NCBI GenBank assembly: GCA_019671005.1
Contig: CM033738.1
Coordinates: 15,960,202 to 16,024,201, forward strand
DNA from: Hibiscus mutabilis
Lineage: Eukaryota > Streptophyta > Magnoliopsida > Malvales > Malvaceae
Direction of reading: 5' to 3'
Length of the DNA stretch: 64,000 bases
Both the position numbers and the translations under genes were made by a program. Below the pieces are notes generated by a model that was not told the DNA's origin, did no database searches, and saw nothing but the letters and a program-made list of their open reading frames with translations. Shown in pieces: positions 35,297-45,602 of the stretch; positions within the stretch are counted from its first letter, which is position 1; every line of letters begins with the position of its first letter.

Positions 35297-35531
35297 CATG
35301 GTTACTTGTCGTGACCATTTTGATTCGCAGTTCACCGAGCTTCATAACCATGCTGATTTGTAGTTTGCTAAGCTTCAAACCCATGGTAATTCTCAATTTG
35401 TTGATCTTCGTGTCCATGCAGACCCGTAGTTTTCTGAGCTTCGTAAGTATGCTGATTCTCAGTTTGCAGAGATTCGCAAGGAAATGATCTCTCTTCGTCA
35501 AGAATTCAGTACCTGCAAGACGGGTGACTAG
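35297..35531 (+). repeat. Hendecad (11-residue) coding repeats
   Basis: Five consecutive 33-bp units encode HFDSQFTELHN, HADL-FAKLQT, HGNSQFVDLRV, HADP-FSELRK and YADSQFAEIRK (dashes are TAG stops in place of Gln). An 11-residue period with hydrophobic F and L at fixed spacing suggests a right-handed coiled coil. The minus strand is also open over this stretch because of the repeat composition. Confidence 0.8.
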
Positions 35532-35750
35532 ACTTTAATATAATGGCATTTGAAGTTGTTAATATTTTATGGAATTTGACGCCTATGAACTTAATGTTTG
35601 ATGGATTTCATGTTGAGTTACATTTATGCGAATTTAAAATTGCATTGCCTTTTATTTTATTTTTTGCCAAAATTATATATTGTTCTTATAATCCTCTCCA
35701 CTTCCATCTTTGCACAGTGCAATGTCAATTGTTTGAGTTTTCCTTCAACA

Positions 35751-36235
35751 ATGTCTATTGGAAGTTCTAAATCACATACTGAAGGAAACATTGTTCACTG
35801 TTATTATGGATTGAAATCACCAGTTTGCACTTCAATTGTACTTCGGAGCAAAGTGAAGAGATTTTATTGATGTGCTAAAGGCCCTGAAGAATTAAGTAAT
35901 AAGTCGGGCTTACTGTTTCAGTGATTCAATTAATGAGTTATTCTAAATTTCATTTGCATATTTGTAGAGCCACTGTGATTTCTTTAAATAGATTGAAAAT
36001 GATAGAAATTCGATCGATGTTGAAAATTTGAGAAACCGTGTTCAAATATTATTGGCTGAAAACAGGGAAATTTGATTTCAGAATGCCAAACTGCAGAAAT
36101 TGGTGAATATAGATAAAGTAAGAAGGTTGGACAAAAAGCTGGACAAATTCGAAGTCGAAAGAAAAAACCTAAAAAAAACAATGCGATGTTCTACAAGTAT
36201 GTTTTGATTATTTCGTGGCCATGTTATGTTGTAAT
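35751..36235 (+). pseudogene. GRF-type zinc-finger protein fragment
   Basis: ATG at 35751 begins MSIGSSKSH, followed by HCYYGLKSPVCTS and KVKRFY-C, then, after a probable short intron ending TTTGTAG at about 35966, CDFFK-I. This is the GRF zinc-finger pattern (C, G-L-x-S, R-F-Y-x-C, C-x-F-F-x-W). A coiled-coil segment follows (LRNRVQILLAENREI, LDKKLDKFEVERKN, about 36015-36175). Stops replace the Tyr-following residue and the final Trp (TAG). Small GRF plus coiled-coil proteins are abundant in plant genomes, often next to or inside transposons. The role is unknown; this copy is broken. Confidence 0.7.
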
Positions 36236-37020
36236 ATTTTTTTTCATCTAGAGATATGAACAAGATTCAAGTTACTTTCTAGCAAATAAACAATGGCCGA
36301 ATACGTTTAGAAACTAACAATTGGTTGCTTATTGTGAATGTAATGGTAACTCACAACTAGTAAGAAATTGAAACCTATTGTGAAAGCAACCTTTGTGGTT
36401 GTACATTAAAGAATCAAAATTGTACTCTAACACGACTCATGTCTGGAATCCCTTACGCATGTAACTGACACATCATCTCATTATCAGGATTCTTTGATGT
36501 ACGTGCCTAATATGTCTTCTCTTGTCAGGATTCTTAGCTGTAATAGAACTAAGAGTTTCAATACTTAAACATAGAAAATTTACCCAATCTTGTAAAGTTT
36601 CGATACTAATCGTATACAATGTTTATGTTCATGTATATTTACATGTTCATATTTTATTGGTAGTATCGAAACTTATGGAAGAGATTCAATACTTACATCG
36701 ACAACGAAAACCTTAAATGTTACCAAATCCTGTAAGATTGTAGGTTTATATTCAAGAATATTGAAACTTGATGTTAAGTATCGATACTACTCGTTAAACA
36801 TGTGAGAGCAATGATGTTTTCAAATTTGGGAGATGGATTGGTTGTATTAGAAGCTTACGACGTCGAACATGTTTAATGATATACTCAGCTTTGTTTAAGT
36901 TCTCAAAATCCATTATATTTGGTACATTTTTTTGGAAGAACCGATGTGTGAGAAATATGATGACCAACATAAACAAAAATTAGATTACAAAGTACAATCT
37001 AAAATTTCATACATGGTTCA
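36236..37020. other. Non-coding stretch with GAAAC-type motifs
   Basis: No gene is seen. TATCGAAACTT, TTTCGATACT and AAATGTTACC motifs cluster at 36560-36790, similar to the flank at 790-1450. Confidence 0.5.
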
Positions 37021-37032
37021 ATGATACTAAGC

Positions 37033-37503
37033 TTAGTTAAAATGAATGGAAGAAGAGTCTGTTTTCGTGCTATCGTAGTCTGTACATATATCAGATGTGA
37101 AGTTCAATTCGTCAAATATTTGTTCTTTCTCATGTCGCCTCTTGGAATTACATACGAAAACAACATCTTTATCTGCAAAAGGTGGAACACCTCTTGCGAT
37201 TCTTGATGAAATATCACCTTTATCAAAATTTACATACAACTCGATGTTGGCACCCCATACATAGTTGTATCTCCTATACATCTTGCGAAGGTCGCTTGCA
37301 GTACATATTGTTAGCATGTAATTCGCTTCAGGGCCGGGCTCATCATCGAGGATTTTGGCTTCCAATGAAGAGAATTTCTTCTTTGTTAATTAGCTAACCT
37401 CCGTGGAAATCAACTCAAACAATTCGTCCTTCTTGATGTTGCTGTTGAATAAAGTGTAAAGGCAAGTTCCTTAAACAAAAATTGTTGCAGAAAATCTTGC
37501 CAT
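37033..37503 (-). pseudogene. MuDR-like N-terminal domain fragment
   Basis: Minus-strand ATG at 37503 (MARFSATIFV) is followed by a stop, then KKDELFELISTEVS, another stop, and an open stretch with LTICTASDLRKMYRRY and GANIELYVNFDKGD. This order (LF-x-x-I, then a split with x-L-x-x-M and a final ELYV) is the PB1-like N-terminus of plant MuDR transposases. No transposase core follows on this strand before 36236, so it is an isolated remnant. It could alternatively be the head of the element whose FAR1-like core lies at 25.4-29.9 kb. Confidence 0.5.
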
Positions 37504-37596
37504 AATTTTGTAATTACGATTAAGCTTAAACGCCCTGAATAATGTTGCAAAATATGGTAGAAGTGTAGAAGTATTTATAAACGATTTGTAAAGGTC

Positions 37597-38250
37597 AAAT
37601 TTGGGGTTCGACACCTAAAATGTTATCGATTATCAGTTTGGGTTTGACACATAAAATGTTACCAATAATCAATTTAAGGTTCAACACCTAAAATGTTACT
37701 AAAAATTAGTTTGAGGTTCAAACCCTAAAATGTTAATGAAATTTTGTTTTGGGTTTGGTACCTAAAATGTTACCCAAAACGAGTTTCAGGTTCGTCACCT
37801 AAAATGTTACCGAAAATTAGTTTGGGGTTCAACACTTAAAATGTTACTGGAAATGAGTTTGGGGTTTGAGACCTATAATGTTACCGAAAATTAGTTTGGG
37901 GTTCGTAACATAAAATGTTATTAGAAATCAGTTTGGGGTTCGGACCCTAAAATGTTAATGAAATTTAGTTTGGGGTTCGGCACCTAAAATGTTATCTAAA
38001 TTCAATTTGGCGTTAGGGAACCTAAAATATTACTGAGATATTTAATTTTTTAAGTTGAGTGAAACATTTCATTCGTCACCTAAAATGTTATCGAAAATCA
38101 TTTTGTGTGGTTAAATAATCTAAAATATTACGAATATATTTCACTTTTTAAGTTGAAATGGAAACATTTTATTCGGCACCTAAAATGTTAGAAAAAAATA
38201 ATTTAGGGGTAAAACATTTCATTCGCTAACCTAAAATGTTACACAAAACC
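37597..38250 (+). repeat. 37-bp minisatellite (at least 11 good copies)
   Basis: The unit is close to CCTAAAATGTTACCGAAAA followed by TTAGTTTGGGGTTCGGCA. From 37614 to about 38020 the CTAAAATGTTA core recurs every 36-39 bp. To 38250 it continues in a more diverged, spaced-out form with AAACATTTCATTCG insertions. It lies between the MuDR-like fragment and the DP gene promoter. The CCTAAAATGTTAC core is also present singly at 877-891. Confidence 0.9.
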
Positions 38251-38536
38251 TGTTTGAATTGGTTGATAACCTGCAAATAGAAAAATAGGTAACGTCGTAT
38301 ATTAGCCGCATTTTAAATGTCGCACCATAAACCTTCCCATTTTTTAGCTTTATGCCATAAAACTAATATAAAAGATAAAAGTAATTAAAAATAAAAAATA
38401 AGGCATTATGTTAAAAAAAACAAGGCATTGAATTAGGTGAAACTATTAATAACAACTTTGATTTTGGTTGTTGGAGTACAACAATTTTACTTGGCAGAAG
38501 TGGAAGAAGTGATATCTAATCCTTAAACTCAAATTT

Positions 38537-38542
38537 TGGGCC
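38537..38542 (+). promoter_or_regulatory. TGGGCC (site II-like) element upstream of the DP gene
   Basis: TTTTGGGCCTTAGG about 300 bp upstream of the start codon matches the TGGGCC/T site II motif, bound by TCP factors in many plant proliferation-linked genes. A single short match is weak evidence. Confidence 0.3.
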
Positions 38543-38751
38543 TTAGGAAGGATCAGTCCATTCAAATTTCACCTTTATTCCCTCCAATACCCAATAATCA
38601 CTACTCAAAATGAAGAAAATCAGATTAAAAAAAGAAAGCCTAACAACCGAAGCCAAACCCTTACAAAAATAAAATTTCCCTCTTTTCCACAATCTCCATT
38701 CAAAGCTCTTCAAGCCTTGAAACCCCCACTTTGGCTCCATTTTTCATTAAG

Positions 38752-38834
38752 GTCAGTTATGTTCCGGGTTTCTCTCAAAACCCTCAAATTTTCACTAAAT
38801 TTTTAATTTTGTTTGTTGGGTTTGGTTTGTTTAG
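38752..38834 (+). other. Probable 5'-UTR intron of the DP gene
   Basis: ATTAAG|GTCAGT donor at 38752 and a T-rich tract ending TTTGTTTAG at 38834 give an 83-bp intron, with the start codon two bases into the next exon (GTATGG). Both sites fit plant consensus. Transcript data would be needed to confirm it. Confidence 0.55.
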
Positions 38835-38836
38835 GT

Positions 38837-41800
38837 ATGGTAAGTGGTAGTGACCATATTCAAAACCATAACCACCATGAAAATGGGGAGAAAAACCCAA
38901 CCAAGGGAGGGGCTTCTAGGCCGTGGGGCACCACCGTTTCGGGTCAATCCGTTTCCACCAGTGGTAGTGTTGGCTCTCCCTCCAGCCGGAGCGAACAAGC
39001 TATGGCTACACCAGCTAGTGAGAATACTTTCTTAAGATTGAACCATCTCGATATTCACGGCGACGATGCTGGATCTCAAGGTGCTCTAGGGTGAGTGTTT
39101 CTTTCTTTTGATATCCTTTTAGCTTGAATTTATGATAATTCTGTTTAATGCTTGATTCAGTTGTGGGTTTTTGTAGAAAGGGGTTAGGGTCTATAGCATA
39201 TCGAAGAAATCTGTCGAATTTTGCTTTCACGATATAAATTTATATTTGTTTATGCTTGAATTGGTAAATTCATCACATTATGCTATGATTCATCATTGTT
39301 TGTGTGGTAAATAGCAAAGATTGTTTGAATTGGTGAATGTTAAGATTATTAGGTAGATGCCGGCATTTAGGTTGTCCATGGTGCTTTACCTTGGACTACT
39401 AACAAAATATGCTGATGTTGCCCGGTCATACTATGCTATTATAATGCTAGGGCATTCCATGAATTTTATTGATTCCCAATTTTGCTTGCAGTAGTAAAAA
39501 GAAGAAGAGAGGTCAACGTGCAGTGGGAGCTGATAAGAGTGGCAGAGGACTCCGCCAATTTAGCATGAAAGGTTTTGTTTTCTTTTTTCTATGTCCGTTA
39601 CCTTTGAAAGTATGTGGATGGTATTTTTTTCATCATATTTCTCATCATATTGTCTTTGGTTTCCTCCAGTTTGTGAAAAAGTGGAAAGCAAGGGAAGAAC
39701 CACGTACAATGAGGTCAGGTGGCTTCAGAAAGTCATTCTTTCGTTCGTGTTTGCTTGTTATGTTAAATTTATTAATGGTCAACGCATTAGTGCTTATTGC
39801 TGCGTTTATATGATCTATATTTGTTTCGGCAAAGCTCCCTGCATTTCCCTGAATTCATTCTTTTTGTGTTATATGACATGTGCAAAAGCCATCTATTTTT
39901 TCTTTGGTACTGCATCAAAGACCTATGTATGTAGTTTGTTGGGTAATCATGATCCAAACTAGTTGTGTTTTGACAGTTCCTTGTTGCAGGGGTTTGCATG
40001 CCTTAACTCTTCATTGCGAGACTATGATGTTAAGATGTAGAAATTTTTCTATATCACCCTGTAGAATGCTCTTAATGTATATATGATATAGCAGTGAAGA
40101 TTATACCTGACAATTTGATACCATGGTGATTCCTTTCTCATCAACCCATTGTTCTATTCTGATTGCTTATGATATATAGTGGCAAGCATATCTCTTGATT
40201 AAGTAGTTTTTGTTATTTATAAGCCTGAACCAAGTTCCCATTATGATGCATATTTCTTGTACCCTTTCAAACTTTCAAGCAGAATGGTACTGTTTCTTTA
40301 CATCATACAGAAATATGATTCATAAATGCAAGTTTCCCTTATCATGTGAGTGAGCTTGCACTCATGCAGGAAGTTGGGCCTTCCTTTCCCAACATTTCAA
40401 TGGTTTGGAGAATTACTACTTTGTCTGCTTAAGGAAGTTGCAAGTTTCACTGCTTCTCTCCTGACTTGGCAACAGTCATTTGTTGCTCTATCTTTTACCT
40501 GTTAATGGTTTATTTTATAAGCCCCTATCTTTATCTTAGAGTGAGAGTGATTCCAGGTAGCAGATGAACTTGTAGCTGAATTTGCTGATCCTGGAAACAG
40601 TGTAGCATCACCAGATCAGGTTTGCAATTCTTTATTCAGGCCATGATTATGTTCCTTGATGTGTATGCTTTCACATTTTACCCTAAGAGTGAAATTAATG
40701 ATATTGACACTCTTTTTTCTGTTAATCTAACAGCATCAATATGATGAGAAAAACATCCGCCGAAGGGTTTATGATGCCCTGAATGTGCTAATGGCAATGG
40801 ATATAATATCTAAGGACAAAAAAGAAATTCAGTGGAAGGGACTTCCTCGTACTAGCATTAGTGATATTGAAGAATTAAAGGTTGCAATACAGCTCCATTT
40901 TTGTGTCTTTTTTATGTTACGTGGGTTTGATCTGCCATATTATTAAGGATCTAAGATTGAGCTTAACAAGTTCTTCAAACGTAAAAACAGACCGAACGGG
41001 CTGGACTGAGAAATAGGATTGGTAAAAAGGCTGCCTATTTGCATGAATTGGAGGAACAGGTAAGACTAGCTCACATATCACATGTTTGTAAAATTGCTTT
41101 CTGCTTGCAATTAGGTTTAGAGTTTTGTTTTTTGCTATTCGTTAAGTTGATGTGTTTAGGCATAGAGCTGTTTGAGGACATCAAGTTCCACTTGGCCCCT
41201 TTGATTACCTGCATTTAATCATGTACTTGTTTTGCTTCTCAGTTTGTAGGTCTTCAGAAATTGATACAACGAAATGAGCAACTATACAGCTCAGGGAATG
41301 CCCCCAGCGGGGGTGTGGCTTTACCTTTTATCCTGGTGCAGGTTTGTTATCTTCTCAAATTTCTCTTTTTTCTTAAGGAATTAAAAAAAATGGAAGTTAT
41401 TTATTGTAGGGTGTGTGGCTAATATGCTATTATGCAGCATCAACATACTCAACAGATACAAAGTGTGTTTTTATAGTTATTTGGAATCTTCCGTAAATCC
41501 TGCGACGCCTTAATTCTATTCTTCTGTCAACTTGATATTGTAGACACATCCTCATGCAACTGTTGAAGTAGAAATTTCGGAAGATATGCAGCTGGTGCAT
41601 TTTGACTTTAATAGGTAAGGTTTTTTAGCTTTAATCATAACTTAGCAACATTCAACAGTATTTGGTGGGTATTTTGAGTGATAAGCATATAGTGTAGGAC
41701 ATGTTGTCTCATGTTTTGATGGTAAACCAATGAATGCCAAAGTCAGAGAAAGGACCTGGTCTGGGTATTGGGGTAAATTCTACAGTTCAATAGCAGCCTA

Positions 41801-42121
41801 TTGACCAAATGCTAAAATCATCTTTTTGTTTCTTTGCTTACCTAGTTTTTCTTCCTTTTTCTTCTTATTGATATTCTATTTTACAGCACTCCATTTGAGC
41901 TCCATGATGATAATTATGTTCTGAAGGTGATGAAATTCTGCGAGAGACCACAGAATGATGAAACGGCGCACAATTTTTCTGCAGATGGTGAAGGTTCTAG
42001 CATGTCTGCAATGTACCAGCAACAGATCCTTCATCCCCCAAGGACAAGCACACCGGTTAGGCCTCCTACATCCCCGCCTCTTCCCGGAATACTGAAAGCA
42101 CGTGTTAAGCATGAACATTGA
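38837..42121 (+). CDS. DPB: DP protein, E2F dimerisation partner (DPB-like)
   Basis: DP proteins pair with E2F in the nucleus to bind DNA and control S-phase genes. Coding exons: 38837-39090, 39492-39571, 39670-39713, 40557-40619, 40734-40880, 40991-41059, 41243-41341, 41544-41614 and 41887-42121. All introns are GT-AG, and the joined frame is open for 353 residues. The Ser/Gly-rich N-terminus has VSTSGSVGSPSSRSE. A basic KKKKRGQR precedes the winged-helix DNA-binding domain (about residues 100-185), with GLRQFSMKVCEKVESKG and the DP signature RRRVYDALNVLMAMD at about 156-170. A coiled-coil dimerisation part (about 190-235) and the DP C-terminal domain with HFDFNSTPFELHDDN follow. Length is near that of Arabidopsis DPB (385 aa). 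It appears intact. Confidence 0.95.
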
Positions 42122-42480
42122 TAGTTGGGTTTTATGTTAAACACCAAGAGTGATCTTTTTGTACATTGTGTAAAGTAGTTTGCCAGGAAAGTGCCCTGTA
42201 CTAAGATCATCCTCACCAAGAGCGGTGTATATGTTAACCCCATGTTATGGCCGAGTAGCCTCTTTGCTTCAAGGCCTTTCAAGGGGCATCTGTCCTGGCA
42301 AGTCTTGAGCGTTTACAGCTTCATAATTTGCTCATGTATTTGTTCTATTGTATTTCCCCTTGTTATCTCGCCCCTACTGTAGCAGAAATCAGCTTATTTG
42401 TATTAGACTATAGAGAGATTGTTCTCTGCATAAAGAATCATGTAGAATGAACTAGTAGTTTCTACAATCTCTCGTTGCCT
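42122..42480 (+). other. Probable 3' UTR of the DP gene
   Basis: The sequence after TGA is T-rich and non-coding. An AATAAA-like CATAAAGAATC near 42430 and a downstream T-rich stretch would suit polyadenylation. The true end is not determined. Confidence 0.45.
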
Positions 42481-43440
42481 TATTATTTTGTTGTGAATTT
42501 CACCCAAAACTTGCTAATTTGTTGTAGTGAGGCACATATTTGGTTCATGATTTCTAGTAAAGCAGGATTGGAAATTCAGGAGAATAAAATATTAATAGAA
42601 ACATTTCTTAAATGTTATGTATTATAATTGTTTAGCAGAAAAGGACTATAAAAAGAGATTGATTCTAATATAAATTTGTTTACTTGAGTGTTTTTTTATT
42701 TTAGTCTGGATTTTGAAGTATTTTATTATTATTATTATTATTGTTATTATTATTTAATGCTTAGATTGTTTACTTTTATTTTTTTATTAAGTAGAAAAAT
42801 ATTTACATTCTCGAGATAAATGTCGGTATTCAAACCTATATAAAATAGAGCAACAATGAGTATCCTTCATCATCCCACCAATTAATGGATCTGTTTTATT
42901 TCTCTGGATTTGTTTCCAAACTTGGTAAGCCTAGACTAAAATCGGGCCACAATTTATATGAGTCACTGAAATAGAAAGTGAGAAAGGCATCAACTCATGA
43001 TTTTTCTTTGCTCCCATTGGCTGGTGGTGATTCTCCTTGCCTAATCTCCGCCTATCTCAACGTTCTTTGTCTGTTCCATATCGTCAATAACAATGGTAGC
43101 AGATAGAGAATGATGTTTTTGGTTATAGTTAACCACAAGTAAATTCCCATGTTTGTTTGAGGATGTGGTCTGTGTTATCTCATTCACTTCAACTGGTTGG
43201 GTTGCCCCAGTGGAGAGATTTGCAGTGAGGGGAGTGGCATTCAGCATTGGCGTATCCTTCGTCAATTATTAGACATCAAAAGTGGTCCTACTCCTACACT
43301 TGTTACAAGGAAAATTCCAAGAGATCCTTCCAGAATTGTTTTATCCGTGCTACGGGCCCCACTTGTATGCATGCATGAGACTCCGGTGAGTGATTATTAT
43401 CAGGTCAGGTGGAGAAACAGACGCATGGTCGAGAAGCAGC
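42481..43440. other. Intergenic, with a TTA microsatellite
   Basis: AT-rich. A (TTA)n microsatellite with one TTG interruption lies at 42723-42754. A minus-strand open frame at 43041-43265 has no recognisable domain and is not called. Confidence 0.6.
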
Positions 43441-43463
43441 ACAGCACCACTGATTGGTTCCTT

Positions 43464-43471
43464 TCTATAAA
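43464..43471 (+). promoter_or_regulatory. TATA box of the probable MIR530 primary transcript
   Basis: CTATAAAG, preceded by GATTGG (inverted CCAAT) at 43451. It is followed about 35-50 bp later by a C/T-rich leader (CAATCTCTCAAATTTCTCAACC), a common plant initiator context. The hairpin begins about 170 bp downstream. Confidence 0.55.
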
Positions 43472-43631
43472 GTCCCACGTTCTTCACCCTTGCATATTAC
43501 AATCTCTCAAATTTCTCAACCTTGGGAACTCGTTATTCCAATTCATGCTACTATTTCTTTGCTTGCGCAGGGCGTAGATTTTCTAGCAGGGGCTGGTTGA
43601 TTGGTCTTTATGTGTGTATCTAAAAGGCTTT

Positions 43632-43723
43632 CATTTATCTGCATTTGCACCTGCACCTCTCCTAGGCTTCAAGCGCCAACCAGGTGGAGAGGGATAAGGT
43701 GCATGTGCAGGTGCAGACAAATG
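43632..43723 (+). ncRNA. MIR530: MIR530 precursor hairpin
   Basis: The 5' arm contains TGCATTTGCACCTGCACC from 43640, the miR530 mature sequence as I know it from poplar and rice (UGCAUUUGCACCUGCACC...). The 28-nt arm 43632-43659 pairs with 43696-43723: 23 Watson-Crick pairs, 2 G-U pairs and 3 mismatches, around a 36-nt loop that has its own CCTCTCC/GGAGAGG pairing. Flanks (AAAGGCTTTCATTT and AAATGGCCTCTT) extend the stem. The expected star would be about 43697-43717. miR530 is a conserved angiosperm microRNA that guides cleavage of target mRNAs, with PLUS3-domain genes reported in rice. A TATA box upstream supports an independent locus. Confidence 0.88.
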
Positions 43724-43745
43724 GCCTCTTGGTCCTTGGTTTCAG

Positions 43746-44849
43746 TAATTTGATGCACATTCAAGGTACCTTGATTTACCATTTACATGTTTCCTATCTG
43801 AGCTCAATATATTGTCTTGTAGAAGAACTTAATTAAAGGAGGATTTTCTTGTTTAAGTCCTGCTCATTGTAAATGTATGCATGCTGCTGAATTGAAATCT
43901 CTACCTAAGAAATCAGTTTTCTTAAAAACCACCAACTTGTCGAGGTTCAGGGATTGTCTTGTTATGGTTGAGAGAAGAAATATTGCAAACAAGTTAGACG
44001 GGTTGTGCCAGGAGAATGCAAGTACAGGTGGTGGACAAGTTGAAAATGTTGAATGTAATGTTACAATTACATTAATGATTTTTATTAACAAATAGTTTAG
44101 ATTTTCAATAACGGTGAACAGTGAACAAAAGTATACCATATTTTTTAAAAAAGAGGAAAAAGCGCTCAATATAATGGGGGAAATGTTAAGATGGAAAACT
44201 CGTATTATCCATAAAGCTAAGCTCTTCGAAACATCTCAAGAGTGAAATAATCTAAGAATTATGTCATATTTTGAATTATTTCAACTTCATTGCTTTGATA
44301 AAGTAGCATTGTGTGAAACATATTTTGCAAAACTGTCTCTTTGAGAAAAATTTTCTAGATGATCTTGTTTTACGGTGAGTTGTTCCATGACAATAATCTT
44401 CTTGATAGAACTTTTTATGAATGTAAGATGTTCTCAATAAAATTATTCTCAGTGGAGGCTTTTTTGAACAAGGTTTATTTTCAATAGAGGTTGTTTTAAA
44501 TAGAACTTGTTTTTTTGAGAGAGAGATTGAGCATAATAGCACTAATACTTATTTAGAAGCGGTGTTACTAAAATAAACATTACCAAAAACAGGTAATAAT
44601 GGGAGAAACATTAATTGATTGGGTGGTCAAAGATGCTTATATTACCCATATTTTGAATGAATTTAAATCTCGACATTTATCATGAATTAAGAATGTAATA
44701 TATCTCTACTCAATAAAAAAAATAGAGTTACTGGAAGAAGCGTTACTAAATGTGGGGTTACCGGAATAAATGATCTTAGAGGAGACTTTACTGAAATTGT
44801 TAACAATAATTTCATTCATTTTTAAGTATAGATAAATAAGTCTACATAT
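43746..44849. other. Intergenic, no gene seen
   Basis: AT-rich DNA with short open frames on both strands but no domain, no long frame and no codon-like constraint visible. It separates MIR530 from the tandem array. Confidence 0.55.
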
Positions 44850-45602
44850 TATAGGCATGTAAACGAACCGAACGAACTCGAACGAGGGTGTGTTCATGTT
44901 CGTTCGTTTAACTTTAACCGAACAAATGAACAAACACGAACATAAACGAACACAATTTCTTGTTCGTGTTCGTTCGTTAAGGAATGTAGCTTGTTCGTGT
45001 TCGCTCATGTTCGTTCGTTAAAATGATAAACGAACAAAAATAAACATAAACGAACACAAATAATATATTAAATATTTAATATTTTGGGTTAGTTTGATTA
45101 ATTCAGTTAATTAACCGATATTAATTCTAATTAATAGATAATTGAAATTTGAAAAAACTCTTAATCATTAGCTGAAACCTAAAATTATCTAACAGATTAA
45201 CCAATTTTGTTTTGGTTCGGTCGGTTAGTTCGGTTTAAACAATGAACACCTTAGCCGATAAGAAGAGAGTTTTTAACGAGTCATAAAATAGGACTTGTCA
45301 ACTCGACTAACTCGAAATTTTTTGACTCGAATCGATGTAATGCTCACCCGTAGACATATGTGAATAAATTTAAACAAACATAAACGAACGAACATAACTG
45401 AACAAACATAAACGAACGGATTACCGAACGTTCACAAACTTAAATGAACGAACGAGCCCTTTGTTTGTGTTTGTTCCTTTACTTAAACGAACAAAAAATT
45501 TTGTTCATGTTCGTTCGCTTAATAAATAAACGAATATAAACAAACTTCCCGCCGAACGATTCACGAACGGTTCGCTAAACGTTTGATTCGTGTACAACCC
45601 TA
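44850..45602. mobile_element. hAT-like non-autonomous element (founder copy of the array)
   Basis: Termini TATAGGCATGTAAACGAACC (left) and, as reverse complement, TAGGGTTGTACACGAATC (right) align as imperfect inverted repeats (about 19 of 23). An 8-bp direct repeat CTACATAT flanks it (44842-44849 and 45603-45610), the length expected for hAT insertions. Dense AACGAAC/GTTCGTT motifs fill both sub-terminal parts. Internal TAGGGTGTTCATTG- and CTAGGGGTGAGCAT-like termini (minus strand, near 45250 and 45350) suggest older nested hAT-like pieces. No transposase is encoded. Confidence 0.7.

Larger units (their letters stand above)
31567..35531 (+). pseudogene. Plant-transposon-protein-domain ORF (split by a solo LTR)
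   Basis: It starts with ATG at 31567 (MSLPKRQKTVEPTPSFD), then GWNDFLRINLTVCE- and VFYSNSTIERE-like motifs follow (with stops) up to about 31990. These resemble the N-terminal half of the putative plant transposon protein domain. After the solo LTR, homology resumes from 34810: FKERILHLI, EVAPNIAKIIILQLV and STSLPYACVLIHIFEKNDVDFS (about 34860-35090). The C-terminus (35297-35531) is a run of 11-residue coiled-coil-like repeats of the form HADSQFAELRK. The biochemical role of this domain is unknown; it occurs in Athila second ORFs and other plant elements. Several in-frame stops make it a pseudogene. Confidence 0.65.

Noticed and set aside
37614..38020. CRISPR-like array of regularly spaced repeats
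   Set aside because: The repeats are contiguous 37-bp units with no unique spacers, in a plant genome: a minisatellite.
455..38415. AGGCATAATG at about 452 and AGGCATTATG at about 38401 as terminal inverted repeats of a giant element
   Set aside because: They are in the same orientation, not inverted, and similarity does not extend beyond about ten bases.
39469..40086. Open frames of 68-123 codons inside the DP gene
   Set aside because: They run through exons 2-3 and introns; the GT-AG exon structure explains the region better.
43197..43577. A 126-codon plus-strand frame upstream of MIR530
   Set aside because: No domain or codon bias, and it spans the TATA box and leader of the microRNA locus.
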